A DNA stretch of 64,000 nucleotides from Microvirga sp. TS319 (GTDB lineage Bacteria; Pseudomonadota; Alphaproteobacteria; Rhizobiales; Beijerinckiaceae): positions 1,037,501 to 1,101,500 of the forward strand of contig NZ_JBGGGT010000001.1 of the NCBI RefSeq assembly GCF_041276405.1, given 5' to 3'. Position numbers and translations under genes: made by a program. This document shows positions 55,401-64,000 of the stretch, piece after piece. Numbering within the stretch: the first letter of the stretch is position 1; every line of letters starts with the position of its first letter. Under the pieces are notes generated by a model, which saw nothing but the letters and a program-made list of their open reading frames with translations, ran no database searches and had not been told where the DNA came from.

Positions 55401-56717
55401 TTACTTCGGATAGCCTGCCTGCTTCATCGTCCGCTCGGTGGAACGTTGCGCATTCTCGAGGGCCTGATCGACCGTTACCTGTCCTGCAAGGGCGGCGGCG
55501 ATCTGCTGGCCGACGGCGGTGCCAATCCCCTGGAACTCCGGAATCGCCACATACTGGATTCCCACATAAGGAACGGGATCCTTCGTCGGCTTGGTGATGT
55601 CCGCATTGACGATCGCGTCATAGACAATCTTCGCGAAGGGCGCGGCCTTCTGGTATTCAGGATTGTCGTAGGTCGACTTGCGCGTCCCAGGCGGGACCGA
55701 AACCCAGCCGACCTCGTTGCCGACCAGCGTGATATAGTCCTTCGACGTCGCCCATTTCAAAAACGACTTGGCGGCGTCCACCTTCTTCGACGAAGCAGGG
55801 ATGGCCAGAGCCCAGGACCAGAACCAGGCCGAACCGTTGCTGGTGACTTCGATTGGCGCCGGAGCGAAAGCCGTCTTGTCCGCGACCTGGCTTTCCTTCG
55901 GATTGTAGATATAGCCCGCCGCCGACGTGGCATCGACCCACAAGCCGCAGTGTCCGGTCGCGAACAGAGCGCGATTCTCGTTGTGGCCGTTGGCCGTGGC
56001 CCCGGGCGGGCCATAATCCCTCATGTTCTTGACGTAATAATTGATCGCATTCTTCCACGGCTCGGTGGTGAGCTGCGGTTCCCATTTCTCATTGAACCAG
56101 CGCCCGCCGAATGCATTCACCATGGGGCCAATGAAGGCCATGTTCTCGCCCCAACCGGGCTTGCCGCGCTGGCAGAAGCCATACTGCTCCTTGGACTTGT
56201 CAGTGAGCTTAGCGGCATATTCGGAGATCTGGTCGTAGGTCGGCTTATCCGGCATCTTGAGGCCTGCCTGATCGAACAGGTCCTTCCGGTAGTATGTAAA
56301 CGAACTTTCGGCATAGAACGGCACGGAATAGAGCTTGCCATTGGCCGAAAGGGCGCTCTTCACCGTCGGAATGAGGTCGCCGTAGTCGTAATCAGCGCCA
56401 AGATCGTCGAGAGACACCAGCCAGTTCTGCTTGCCCCAGATCGGCGTCTCATAGGAACCGATGGTGATGATGTCGAACTGCCCGCCCTTGGTGGCGATAT
56501 CGGTCGTCGCCCGCTGACGCAGAACGTTCTCCTCCAGTACGACCCAATTCAACTTGTTACCGGTCGCCTGCTCCCACTTGGGCGCCAGTCGCTGCATGAT
56601 GATCATGTCGGCATTGTTGACGGTAGCAATCGTCAAGGTTTGACCTTGAGCAAAGGCATAACTTGTGCCAGCAACCAAGCAGGCTGCCGACAATAGGGCG
56701 ATATTCCTGAACTGCAT
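55401..56717 (-). CDS. Periplasmic polyol-binding protein (SmoE-like)
   Basis: The start is the ATG at 56717 (MQFRNIALL) after GGAGGAAG. The 438-residue product has a signal peptide ending near FAQG and the family 1 extracellular binding-protein plan (LTIATVNNADMIIMQRL, NKLNWVVLEENVLRQ, the FDIITIGSYETPIWGKQNW segment). SmoE-type proteins bind sorbitol, mannitol and other polyols. It heads the leftward operon that also encodes the dehydrogenases, which supports a polyol substrate. Confidence 0.9.
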   Translation of the reverse strand: MQFRNIALLSAACLVAGTSYAFAQGQTLTIATVNNADMIIMQRLAPKWEQATGNKLNWVVLEENVLRQRATTDIATKGGQFDIITIGSYETPIWGKQNWLVSLDDLGADYDYGDLIPTVKSALSANGKLYSVPFYAESSFTYYRKDLFDQAGLKMPDKPTYDQISEYAAKLTDKSKEQYGFCQRGKPGWGENMAFIGPMVNAFGGRWFNEKWEPQLTTEPWKNAINYYVKNMRDYGPPGATANGHNENRALFATGHCGLWVDATSAAGYIYNPKESQVADKTAFAPAPIEVTSNGSAWFWSWALAIPASSKKVDAAKSFLKWATSKDYITLVGNEVGWVSVPPGTRKSTYDNPEYQKAAPFAKIVYDAIVNADITKPTKDPVPYVGIQYVAIPEFQGIGTAVGQQIAAALAGQVTVDQALENAQRSTERTMKQAGYPK

Positions 56718-57156
56718 TGCTTCCTCCAAGATTGTAATTTGTTATTTTATGAATGCTCTCATGACCGATTTTCGGCGTCAATTGCAGCATATTTCATGCC
56801 GAAGCTTCTTTTTATGGGAGGATTTCTTGAAGCGTACCTTATTCTTTATAACCGTTACTTCTAACCGCGGGAGGTATTGCGACCCTCCCCGCACGCCCTA
56901 GATAACGACGCTCTCCATATCTTTGAACTTCGGTGCGCTCCTCCACTGGATCAACAGCGACGGAACTCGCGCCTGTCCTGAATTCGCGTTGAAGGCGAAG
57001 GATGGTCCGCGACAGAACGGACCGTCATGCGCAGAAGCGCAGAACCTCCGACGAGCAAGGACGGTGCTGGTCAGCGGGCTGTTGTCGTCCAGGCCGTGTT
57101 TGTGGATGTGCCGGCCTGATGGCGCAGTGAAAAGCCACGCCGGCCCAGTTGGCTGA
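56718..57156. other. Intergenic, A/T-rich upstream region of the polyol operon
   Basis: About 440 bases upstream of the leftward polyol operon. The first 150 bases are clearly richer in A and T than the surroundings and should contain the operon's promoter; I could not choose a -35/-10 pair with confidence. No regulator gene is adjacent, so the regulator must be elsewhere. Confidence 0.4.
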
Positions 57157-57206
57157 AGCATCGTTCTTGCGAAAAACCGGGGCCACTTATTCGCCCGATG
57201 CGCTAG
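57157..57206. repeat. Half copy of the intergenic repeat (second hairpin) with stop codon
   Basis: Only the second hairpin is present: AGCATCGTTCTTGCGAAAAA, then CCGGGGCCACTTATTCGCCCGATGCGCTAG. The terminal CTAG provides the TAG stop of the leftward adenylate cyclase gene (57205-57203). Confidence 0.75.
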
Positions 57207-58441
57207 GCGGACTCATCCCCCGCCAGCCAGGATGGATCAAGCGTGAACAGCTCCTGCGGCCGGTTGACCCCTCTCAGGGCATAGCGGCCGACGGAGACCA
57301 GGCAGTCCTGCTCAGCCGTCGAAGCCGCCGCGAAGAATGTCGAGGAGACGAGAAGATCCCTCTCGACGGAGCGACAGAGGGCGGCGATCCGGCTCACCTC
57401 GTTCACGGCCGGGCCGACCACCGTGAAGTCGAGGCGGTCCTGACTGCCGATATTGCCGTAAAAGACCTCGCCGATGTGAAGGGCCAGATAGGCATCGGCG
57501 ACAGGCACGTTCAAGTCTGCGCGGTCCCGGTTGAGGGCGCGGATCCGCGACCGCATCAATTGGTCGGCGCGAAGAGCGGATCGGCAAGCCAGGCTCGGAT
57601 CCTCTTCCTTGAAGATTGCCAGGGTACCGTCCCCGATCAGCTTCAGCACGTCGCCGCCGGCGTCACAGATCGACGAGATGATGGCCTCGGAATAATCGTT
57701 CAGGAATGGAATGATCTGCTCCGGATCCGCAGTCTCGGTGATGTGGGTGAAGCTGCGCAGGTCGCTATACCAGAGAACAGCCTGGATCCGGTCGGTGACG
57801 CCCCGGGCGATCCGCCCTTTCAAGACGAGGCGGCCCGCATCACGGCCGAGATAAGTCTCGACGAGGGTCTTGGCGATGCGCGCGAGCGAGGCGCATTTCA
57901 GGGCCAGCATCAGGGACGATGCCAATTCGCGGACAAGGGAGATCTGCTCGTCCGTAAAGCCGGAATCGACGTCCGTCGTCCAGGATGAATAAAAGGAATC
58001 CATCTCTCCGATGATGCCTTCGGCCTCGAAGCGATGGATCAGGGCGAGATAATCCGTCTGCCCCTCTGCCCGAAGATCCGCAAGAACGGAAAAATCCTCG
58101 ACATGCCCTGGGCCGATCCGCCGCCGCAGGAAATCCTCCCCGCTCATCAGAAGATGGTAATAGGTGCTCCGTCGCCAATTGGCGGCGGCCTCGCCCTCGA
58201 CGTTGGTGCGACCATACTCGACCACATGATCGAGATCGCCCTGGTCGTCGCGGCGCCAGCGAAAGACGCGCCCCTCGTGGATCGGGTGCAGCGTATCGAT
58301 GACGATGTTCACCCGCGCAATCGGAAGCCCCTCGGCCACAAGGCGATGGCAGAAGCCATGGAGAAGTTCCAGCTCCGTCATGCCCGTCAACCCGGCCTCC
58401 GTCACCCATCTGGCGGTGCCAGAGGCCTGCCTCCCATCCAT
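57203..58441 (-). CDS. Class III adenylate cyclase
   Basis: I start at the ATG at 58441 with GAGGGATAG upstream; the frame begins 63 bases earlier without one. The 412-residue product has an N-terminal region of about 200 residues, soluble and without a membrane segment, that may be a sensor, followed by a class III catalytic domain. Metal-binding Asp227 (LWYSDLRSF) and Asp271 (KLIGDGTLAIF), the adenine-selecting Lys267 and the Asp in LDFTVVG, and the transition-state region VNEVSRI are all present, so it should make cyclic AMP. It stands alone and its stop lies in a repeat element. Confidence 0.87.
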   Translation of the reverse strand: MDGRQASGTARWVTEAGLTGMTELELLHGFCHRLVAEGLPIARVNIVIDTLHPIHEGRVFRWRRDDQGDLDHVVEYGRTNVEGEAAANWRRSTYYHLLMSGEDFLRRRIGPGHVEDFSVLADLRAEGQTDYLALIHRFEAEGIIGEMDSFYSSWTTDVDSGFTDEQISLVRELASSLMLALKCASLARIAKTLVETYLGRDAGRLVLKGRIARGVTDRIQAVLWYSDLRSFTHITETADPEQIIPFLNDYSEAIISSICDAGGDVLKLIGDGTLAIFKEEDPSLACRSALRADQLMRSRIRALNRDRADLNVPVADAYLALHIGEVFYGNIGSQDRLDFTVVGPAVNEVSRIAALCRSVERDLLVSSTFFAAASTAEQDCLVSVGRYALRGVNRPQELFTLDPSWLAGDESA

Positions 58442-58805
58442 GCTATCCCTCACGATCACGAATTCGCCGCCGATTGTTGGCCGTCGGCAGACGGAATCCA
58501 TCATACCAGCCGCCGATCAATGGGCACACGCCCTTCCCTCGCGGTGGCGGAGAAAGAATGAGCGCCCCAGGCGCTGGGGCACGGCGTTCAGCCGGGAACC
58601 TTAGCAACCTGTCCGCGGGCCGTGAGGACAATCCCATTCCGTTGAGGCGATTTTGGGATCGCACCGCGGCGTCTAGGCAGCCCTGGGAAGAACGGCCCCG
58701 GCCGCCCTCTCGGCGTTGGAACATCGTCCCACGGACAGTGTTCTCTGTCCGACAGCCAGACGACCCAAAGCGGCTCAGAGAACCTCCGGCCTTAGGGAGG
58801 AGAAC
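58442..58805. other. Intergenic, nothing recognised
   Basis: About 360 bases between the divergent cyclase gene and a small orphan gene. Promoters are expected, none convincingly seen. No repeats or gene-like frames with a ribosome site. Confidence 0.4.
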
Positions 58806-59012
58806 ATGACGAACATTCTGAAATCCCTTGACGAACAGTTCTCGGACAATCTGGAACAGCATGGTCATTACCTGACGGATCCAGAGGCCCGCGACGAAGA
58901 GCAATTGGACATGGCGATCAGCCACCTCGCTCCCTTCATCCCCGAGGATCGATGGCCCCAGACCCGGGAAGAGCTGCTGCGCGTCGTCCGCGCCAGCCGG
59001 CAACCCCGCTGA
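58806..59012 (+). CDS. Small acidic protein of unknown function (68 aa)
   Basis: The ATG at 58806 directly follows AGGAGAAC, a strong ribosome site. The 68-residue product is acidic and helical (SLDEQFSDNLEQ, ARDEEQLDMAISHLAPF, REELLRVVRASRQ), without signal peptide or membrane segment. It converges on the peptide-transporter ATPase gene. No family recognised. Confidence 0.55.
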   Translation: MTNILKSLDEQFSDNLEQHGHYLTDPEARDEEQLDMAISHLAPFIPEDRWPQTREELLRVVRASRQPR

Positions 59013-59164
59013 CAGGTCACAGGCGGTATCTCCGAGCCTCCGGCCCGTGTGGGCCCCTGCCATGGTGTGGCTTCAGGTCCGGTCACGCCTCGATCCATCG
59101 CGACGTTCAGGCGAGCGCCGTCGATGTGCCTTGAAACGGGATCGATGCGGCCGTGAGACTTCCC

Positions 59165-60829
59165 TTATGCGGTGGCGACATCGCTCTGGGGCACGTCGTC
59201 GAAGCGCCATTTCAGTCGGACGCCGCCGCTTGCCGTGGCTTCAAGGGCCGGAATCGCGGAAAGAAGCTTGACCGTGTAGGGATTCCGAGGCCGGTCGAAG
59301 ATCGCGTCGCGATCACCCTCCTCCACGATCCGGCCGTCCTGCATGACGATGACCCTGTCCGCGATCTGCTCGACGACTCCGAGATCGTGACTGATGAAGA
59401 GGCAGGAGAACCCATGCCGGAGCTGTAGGTCCGCGAACAGGTCGAGGACCTGGGCCCGCACCGTGACGTCGAGGGCGGAGACAGGTTCGTCGGCGATGAC
59501 GAAGGCGGGCCGGCGCACGAGAGCGCGCGCGATCGCAACGCGTTGGCGCTGGCCGCCGGACAGTTCGTGGGGATAACGCCTGGCGAAGGTATCGTCGAGA
59601 CCGACATCATGCAGGATCTCGCGCACGCGATCCGTCTTTTCGCGATGCCCCATCGACGGCACCAGACGCAGGGCTTCACGCACGAGGTCGGCGATGGTCA
59701 TACGGGGATCGAGAGACGAATACGGGTCCTGGAACACCATCTGACAGTTGAGGCGGTAATGCGTCCAACTCTCGGAGCCTCGACGAACGGGACGCCCGGC
59801 AAAGCGGATTTCTCCGTCCGAGGGATCGAGGAGACCAGCAATGGCGCGCCCCAGCGTCGTCTTGCCGGATCCTGATCCGCCGACAAGCGCAACGACCTCC
59901 CGTGGCCGAACCGTCAGGTTGACGCCGTGAAGCGCACGCTTGCCCGGCTCCTTACGGAAGAAGCCCTGGCGTCCGCGATACTCCACCATGAGGTCGCGCA
60001 CGTCCACGATCGGTTCAGCGGATGTGGGGAGATCGCGCTTGGGCAGGCGCCGCGGCATCGCGGCCAGCAGCTTCTGCGTATAGGGATGCCGGGGATGACG
60101 CAGCAGATCCTGCGTGTTCCCCTGCTCGACGATTTCACCCCTGCACATGACGATGATGCGATCGGTGTAGCGGGCGACCATCGAAAGATCATGGCTGATC
60201 ATGAGCACGGCCGTCCCGTGCTCCCGCGTAAGCTCCACCATGAGTTCGAGGACATCGCGTTGGACGACTGCATCGAGCGCCGTCGTCGGCTCGTCGGCGA
60301 TGAGAAGAGCCGGCTGAAGGAGCATGACCGAAGCGAGCATGATCCGCTGGCGCATGCCGCCCGAGAATTGGTGCGGGTAGGACTCGAGCGCTCCCTCGGG
60401 ATCCTTGATCCCGACACGGCGGAGCATGTCGAGGATGAGAGCGAGGCGTTTCTCGGCATTCAGGCTGCGATGAAGTGCCAGACCTTCGTCCAGCTGACGG
60501 CCGATGAGCATCGACGGGTTGAGCGACGTCATGGGCTCCTGGAACACCATCCCGATGCGCGAGCCTCTCAGCCGCCTCAACTCTCCCGGTGGGAGTTGAG
60601 CGATGTCTTTCCCGTCGAAGACGATGCTGCCGGAAGTTCTGCGGATCGCCGGCGGCTCAAGTGCCATGATGGACCGGGCTGCGAGCGTCTTTCCGCTTCC
60701 GGATTCGCCGACAATGCCGACGATTTCGCCCGGTGCGAGGGAGAAGTTCACGTTCTTGACGACTTCCAGATCCGTTCGCGAGACTACGAGGCGCAGTCCC
60801 TCAACCCGGAGCAGTTCGGTCCCGGCCAT
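59165..60829 (-). CDS. Peptide-type ABC transporter ATP-binding protein, two fused ATPase domains (DppD-DppF type)
   Basis: The start is the ATG at 60829, two bases after the permease stop; the frame further out is shadow. The 554-residue product has two complete ATPase domains: the first with GESGSGKT, FSGGMRQR and LLIADEPTTALD, the second with [17 protein letters not shown] and FVIADEPVSALD. Each ends with the oligopeptide-family segment (HPRHPYTQKLLAA and RPRNPYTVKLLSA). Fusion of the two subunits is common in alphaproteobacterial peptide or glutathione importers. Confidence 0.92.
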   Translation of the reverse strand: MAGTELLRVEGLRLVVSRTDLEVVKNVNFSLAPGEIVGIVGESGSGKTLAARSIMALEPPAIRRTSGSIVFDGKDIAQLPPGELRRLRGSRIGMVFQEPMTSLNPSMLIGRQLDEGLALHRSLNAEKRLALILDMLRRVGIKDPEGALESYPHQFSGGMRQRIMLASVMLLQPALLIADEPTTALDAVVQRDVLELMVELTREHGTAVLMISHDLSMVARYTDRIIVMCRGEIVEQGNTQDLLRHPRHPYTQKLLAAMPRRLPKRDLPTSAEPIVDVRDLMVEYRGRQGFFRKEPGKRALHGVNLTVRPREVVALVGGSGSGKTTLGRAIAGLLDPSDGEIRFAGRPVRRGSESWTHYRLNCQMVFQDPYSSLDPRMTIADLVREALRLVPSMGHREKTDRVREILHDVGLDDTFARRYPHELSGGQRQRVAIARALVRRPAFVIADEPVSALDVTVRAQVLDLFADLQLRHGFSCLFISHDLGVVEQIADRVIVMQDGRIVEEGDRDAIFDRPRNPYTVKLLSAIPALEATASGGVRLKWRFDDVPQSDVATA

Positions 60830-60831
60830 GA

Positions 60832-61647
60832 TCAGACTCCTCGCATTCTCGGATCGAGCTTGTCGCGCAGGGCATCGCCGAGCAGGTTGATGCCGAGCAG
60901 GGTCAGCGAGATGCACAGGCCTGGAAAGATGCCGAGCCATACGGCCTGGGCGATGAAGGAACGGCTGCTTGCCAGCATGTTGCCCCATGTGGGCGCTGGC
61001 GGCGGCACCCCGAGGCCTAGAAAGCTCAGGGCGCTTTCCGCCAGGAGCACCCAGCCGAACATGGAGGTGGCGAGCACCGTCAGGGGAGCCATGCAGTTTG
61101 GCAGGATATGCCGTGCCATGGTATAGGCCTCGGAATTGCCCATCACCCTGGATGCATCGACATATTCCTTTTCCCGCAGGGACAGAACGGTGCCGCGGAC
61201 GACGCGGGCCACGGAAGGCGTGTAGGCAAGCCCCAGGGCCAGGATGATGCCGTACTTGTTGGCGCCCATGACGGCCAGAAGGCCAAGAGCCAGCAGGATT
61301 CCCGGGAAGGCCAGCAGGGCATCGTTGAAGGTCATCAGAATCCGATCCGTCCAGCCGCGCAGATATCCCGTCAGAAGACCGATCGCGGTTCCGGCTGCGA
61401 TCGCGGTCGTCACGGTGAGAAGGCTGATCCACACGCTGGTCGCGGCGGCCGCCATCAGTCGGCTGAGGACGTCCCGGCCGAATTCATCGGTCCCCAGCCA
61501 ATAGACGGGCCCGGGTGGCTGGAGACGGGTTGCGAAGTTGATCTTCAAGGGGTCGAAAGGCGTCCAGATCGACCCGCACAGGGCGCAGAGGCCGAGAACG
61601 CCGACGATGAGGACGCCGAGAAGGGCGTTGGGGGCAATGGATTTCAT
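60832..61647 (-). CDS. Peptide-type ABC transporter permease (DppC-like)
   Basis: The start is the ATG at 61647, overlapping the previous stop (ATGA); longer frames upstream are shadow. The 271-residue product has the DppC plan: one N-terminal helix, GTDEFGRDVLSRL near residue 50, then five helices with the loop ASRVMGNSEAYTMARHILPNC, and C-terminal ESALSFLGLGVPPPAPTWGNML. It forms a heterodimeric channel with the DppB-like protein. Confidence 0.92.
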   Translation of the reverse strand: MKSIAPNALLGVLIVGVLGLCALCGSIWTPFDPLKINFATRLQPPGPVYWLGTDEFGRDVLSRLMAAAATSVWISLLTVTTAIAAGTAIGLLTGYLRGWTDRILMTFNDALLAFPGILLALGLLAVMGANKYGIILALGLAYTPSVARVVRGTVLSLREKEYVDASRVMGNSEAYTMARHILPNCMAPLTVLATSMFGWVLLAESALSFLGLGVPPPAPTWGNMLASSRSFIAQAVWLGIFPGLCISLTLLGINLLGDALRDKLDPRMRGV

Positions 61648-62588
61648 TCTGCCGTCACTCTCGGATCGAAGACGGGGTAAAGCAGATCGACGACGATGTT
61701 CACGACCACATAGACGAAGGCGATGAAGAGGAGGCATCCCTGGATGACCGGGTAGTCGCGGGCGAAGATCGAATCCACGAGGAGGCGGCCGAGGCCGGGA
61801 ATCGTGAAGACGGTTTCGACGACGGCTATTCCGCCGAGAAGATTTCCGAGCACCAGACCGATGAGCGTCCAGGTCGGGCCGAAGGCGTTCTTGAACGCGT
61901 GGTGCATCAGCACAGCGCCTTCGGAAAGGCCCTTCGCCCGGGCATGAGTGATGTAGTCGAGCCGCAGGACTTCGAGCGTGCTCGCACGCGACATCCGGAT
62001 CAGCACGCCCATCTCGTGCAGGAACAGGGTCGCGACCGGCATGACGATGTAGAGCAGTGCCGCCGTGGGTTCCTCCGAGAACGAGACGTAGCCGACGATG
62101 GGAAGCCATTCGAGCTTGAGACCGAACAGGATCAGCAGCAGAAGCCCCAGCCAGAACGTCGGAATCGACAGCAGGATCGTCGCGGTCCCCACCAGAACCA
62201 GATCGAGCAGGCTGTTCTGGCGCCAGGCCGCGATCATCCCGGCCGGTACGGCGAACAGGGTGGCGAACAGGACTGCGATCAGCACGATCTTGGCGCTGAT
62301 CCAGAAGCGGTCGACGACGAGAGGAAGGACGGGCTGGCTCGACGTGATCGATTGTCCGAGATCGCCCTGGAGGATGTTGCCGAACCAGATTGCGAACTGC
62401 ACCGGCAAGCTGTGATCGAGCCCGAGCCGCTCCCGCAAGTCCGCAAGGCTCGCCGGATCGGCCATGTCGCCGAGCATCAATGCCGCGGGGTCGCCCGGGA
62501 TCAGGCGGATGAGCACGAACACCGAGACCGCCATGATGAGGAGCGTCGGAACCGCCATGACAATCCGCTTGGCTATGAAGCGCAGCAT
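61644..62588 (-). CDS. Peptide-type ABC transporter permease (DppB-like)
   Basis: The 314-residue product has the DppB plan: one N-terminal helix with AKRIVMAVPTLLIMAVSVFVLIRLIPGDP, then five helices, the loop IMSRASTLEVLRLDYITHARAKGLSE (here RMSRASTLEVL), and C-terminal ETVFTIPGLGRLLVDSIFARDYPVIQG. It starts 33 bases after the alpha/beta hydrolase gene and overlaps the next permease gene. Confidence 0.92.
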   Translation of the reverse strand: MLRFIAKRIVMAVPTLLIMAVSVFVLIRLIPGDPAALMLGDMADPASLADLRERLGLDHSLPVQFAIWFGNILQGDLGQSITSSQPVLPLVVDRFWISAKIVLIAVLFATLFAVPAGMIAAWRQNSLLDLVLVGTATILLSIPTFWLGLLLLILFGLKLEWLPIVGYVSFSEEPTAALLYIVMPVATLFLHEMGVLIRMSRASTLEVLRLDYITHARAKGLSEGAVLMHHAFKNAFGPTWTLIGLVLGNLLGGIAVVETVFTIPGLGRLLVDSIFARDYPVIQGCLLFIAFVYVVVNIVVDLLYPVFDPRVTAE

Positions 62589-62621
62589 TGCGTCGCTCTC
62601 CTCAGATCGGCCACGGCGAGG

Positions 62622-63521
62622 TCATGCCGAGGGCATTCCTGCCGAACGCCTGTTGTTCATAACGTCGGCGAAGAAGTCCTGCACCTGGGGCACGACCTGG
62701 TTTCCATCGTGCGGCACGTTCGGCACCACATCGAAGCGGACGCGGATGCCGGCGTCTTCGAAGGAGCGGCGAAGGCTTTCGAGCCGCTCCGGGCGCGTCC
62801 GGCCGGCATCGTTGGCGCCGGACATCCAATGCGGGCTGCCCTCATGATGGGTGATTTCCCAGGTTTCGAGGTCGGCAGCGCCGACGATCATCTGCACAGG
62901 CACCTGCCGCATGGCGGCGAGATCGACCGTAACCCCGAACCTTTCCTTGACGTCGCGGATGCCGACCCACCAGTCGCGTGTCGGATCCAGGAGCGTCACC
63001 GAGCCGGGAGCCCCGATGGATGCGGCCCACAGACGCTTCGGATGAAGGAGGAGGAAGCGGTGGGTGAAGTGACCGCCGCCGGAGAATCCGAACAGCGCGA
63101 AGCGGGCGACGTCCATCCCGTAGCGTTCGCCGACCTCCTCGACGATGGACAGCAGGACCCGGTCATAGCGGATCTCGGCCTCCTGAATGTACTTGAAACC
63201 ATCACGATTGCCGTCGCCCCTGATCCCCACGGGGAAGAGCGGGCACAGGATGATGCAGTTGTTCCAGCGGCCGAACTCGGCGAACCCTTCGCAATACGTC
63301 ATGAATGCCCGGCCGGTTCCGTGCATCGCAACTACGAGTTCGGGAGTCCCCCTGCGCCCCAGATCCGGGGGCACGTAGAGGCAATAGGAAAAGCGCGGAT
63401 CGTGACGACTCGCGAAAACTGTGGTCAGACCGCGATCATAGATCTGCCGCCCGAGATCCTCGGGCCGGATATTGTCGGCTGGCGTGGGTGTATCGGCGCG
63501 ATCCAACGAGAAACTCCGCAT
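62622..63521 (-). CDS. Alpha/beta hydrolase (PHB depolymerase/esterase-like)
   Basis: The 299-residue product has no signal peptide. The nucleophile elbow reads GFSGGG with Ser147, the oxyanion strand reads LVVAMHGTGRAF, and the catalytic His lies in VPHDGNQ near residue 275; the acid is probably in the VGAADLETW segment. The size and the LFGFSGGGHFTHRF block resemble esterases related to PHB depolymerase and feruloyl esterase. It lies within the peptide-transporter operon between the binding protein and the permeases, so it may act on the imported ester or amide compound. Confidence 0.8.
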   Translation of the reverse strand: MRSFSLDRADTPTPADNIRPEDLGRQIYDRGLTTVFASRHDPRFSYCLYVPPDLGRRGTPELVVAMHGTGRAFMTYCEGFAEFGRWNNCIILCPLFPVGIRGDGNRDGFKYIQEAEIRYDRVLLSIVEEVGERYGMDVARFALFGFSGGGHFTHRFLLLHPKRLWAASIGAPGSVTLLDPTRDWWVGIRDVKERFGVTVDLAAMRQVPVQMIVGAADLETWEITHHEGSPHWMSGANDAGRTRPERLESLRRSFEDAGIRVRFDVVPNVPHDGNQVVPQVQDFFADVMNNRRSAGMPSA

Positions 63522-63540
63522 GAAACCTGAGTGATGCCAT

Positions 63541-63570
63541 GGACCGGCCGACGCAGATGCCGGCCGGTCC
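63541..63570 (-). terminator. Hairpin between peptide-binding-protein and hydrolase genes
   Basis: GGACCGGCCG (63541-63550) and CGGCCGGTCC (63561-63570) pair perfectly over ten bases with a ten-base loop, 20 bases after the binding-protein stop. No T-run; the likely effect is to protect or attenuate, giving more binding protein than downstream products. Confidence 0.55.
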
Positions 63571-63590
63571 GCTGCCGGAGCCGAATGCGA

Positions 63591-64000
63591 TCAATCGGCG
63601 ATGTGAACCTCCCAAGCCCGCGGCTTGGAGAGGACGGAGGCGGTGTAGCCCCGAACCTTCTTGCGGAAGGCGCTGGCCTCGATGCCGTTGTAGAGCATCA
63701 CGAAGGGCACTTCGTTCAGGAAGCGGGCGTGCAGTTCGTCGAAGACTTTCTGACGCTCGGCTTTGTCGGAGATCAGCATCGACTTCTCGAGCAGAGCCTG
63801 CGCCTCGGGATTGTCCCAGACCTTCCGGGGCTGCTTGTCCTTCGGGCCCATGACGGAATCATAGCTCAGGGACGGGTCGAGACGAGCCGAGTACGGGAAC
63901 GCCATGACCTGGTAATTGCCCTTGTTGTACCGGTCGAGCTGAGTGCCCCATTCCAGCACCTCCAGGTTGGCGTTGATGCCGACCGCCTGGAGCATGGCCT
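63591..64000 (-). CDS. Peptide-type ABC binding protein (family 5, DppA-like), N-terminus beyond window
   Basis: Only the last 136 residues lie in the window; the start is further right. The visible part shows the family 5 end pattern: LQAVGINANLEVLEWGTQLD, then NYQVMAFPYSARLDPSLSYDS, NPEAQALLEKSM, DKAERQKVFDELHARFLNEVPFVML and a final FRKKVRGYTASVLSKPRAWEV. It binds peptides or other solutes in the periplasm for the ABC importer encoded to its left. The substrate cannot be judged from this part. Confidence 0.88.
   Translation of the reverse strand, partial: AMLQAVGINANLEVLEWGTQLDRYNKGNYQVMAFPYSARLDPSLSYDSVMGPKDKQPRKVWDNPEAQALLEKSMLISDKAERQKVFDELHARFLNEVPFVMLYNGIEASAFRKKVRGYTASVLSKPRAWEVHIAD

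Noticed and set aside
59165..61432. 755-residue version of the double ATPase
   Set aside because: The upstream 200 codons are a shadow of the DppC-like permease gene; the true ATG is at 60829.

Overview
The window looks like a chromosomal segment of an alphaproteobacterium of the order Hyphomicrobiales, and Microvirga or a close relative is my best guess. The reasons are the protein families (CUT2, polyol, polyamine and dipeptide ABC systems, an orphan TTT binding protein, DUF445, a small protein motif typical of Rhizobiales), the GC-rich codon use, and a family of roughly 110-base two-hairpin intergenic repeats. The genus is an inference. I see no rRNA, tRNA, CRISPR array or phage genes.

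Layout. 1-4687 (minus): a three-gene operon of a small membrane peptide, a lipoprotein and a giant RTX/EF-hand calcium-binding protein whose C-terminus lies outside the window. 4688-5568: a decayed transposase fragment and a promoter with an overlapping palindrome. 5569-9065: an MFS carrier and a periplasmic GH3 glycosidase, convergent. 9464-10192: an exported L,D-transpeptidase-like protein lacking two motif residues. 10421-13452: an M20 amidohydrolase and TenA-type protein (overlapping operon), divergent from a PfkB sugar kinase. 13563-19264 (minus): an operon of LacI regulator, CUT2 sugar transporter (binding protein, ATPase, permease), phosphotriesterase-family hydrolase and a GATase-like protein, preceded by a perfect 18-base operator palindrome.

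20434-27199: a cluster of two tandem small membrane proteins (DUF5132-like), a 1051-residue P2-like cation ATPase with an N-terminal HMA-like domain, two further stand-alone HMA-like proteins and a DUF445 membrane protein. No CxxC or CPx metal motif is visible in it. This is my best candidate for an undescribed system. 27408-35305: a polyamine/opine-type ABC transporter operon with a class III aminotransferase, a PuuR-like regulator and a divergent HisD-family dehydrogenase; two related candidate operators flank the regulator. 35714-39629: a basic histone-H1-like protein, a DEDDh exonuclease and a multi-domain trypsin-like protease. 40053-44304: TTT binding protein, CitE-type lyase and class III CoA-transferase, with a divergent LysR regulator. 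44523-45984: thioesterase, small orphan protein and a Rnk/GreA-like factor.

46553-56717: a sugar-alcohol locus. The minus-strand unit runs binding protein, two permeases, ATPase, GMC oxidoreductase, mannitol dehydrogenase family protein and xylulokinase; a xylitol/sorbitol dehydrogenase gene converges on it. Imported polyols would be oxidised to ketoses and phosphorylated by XylB. 57203-58441: a class III adenylate cyclase. 59165-64000 (minus): a peptide-type ABC transporter (binding protein cut by the window end, alpha/beta hydrolase, two permeases, fused double ATPase).

Two structural themes run through the window. Copies of the two-hairpin repeat sit at gene ends, and in three cases supply the stop codon of the neighbouring gene. 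Each of the four binding-protein genes followed by a gap has a GC-rich hairpin between it and the next gene.
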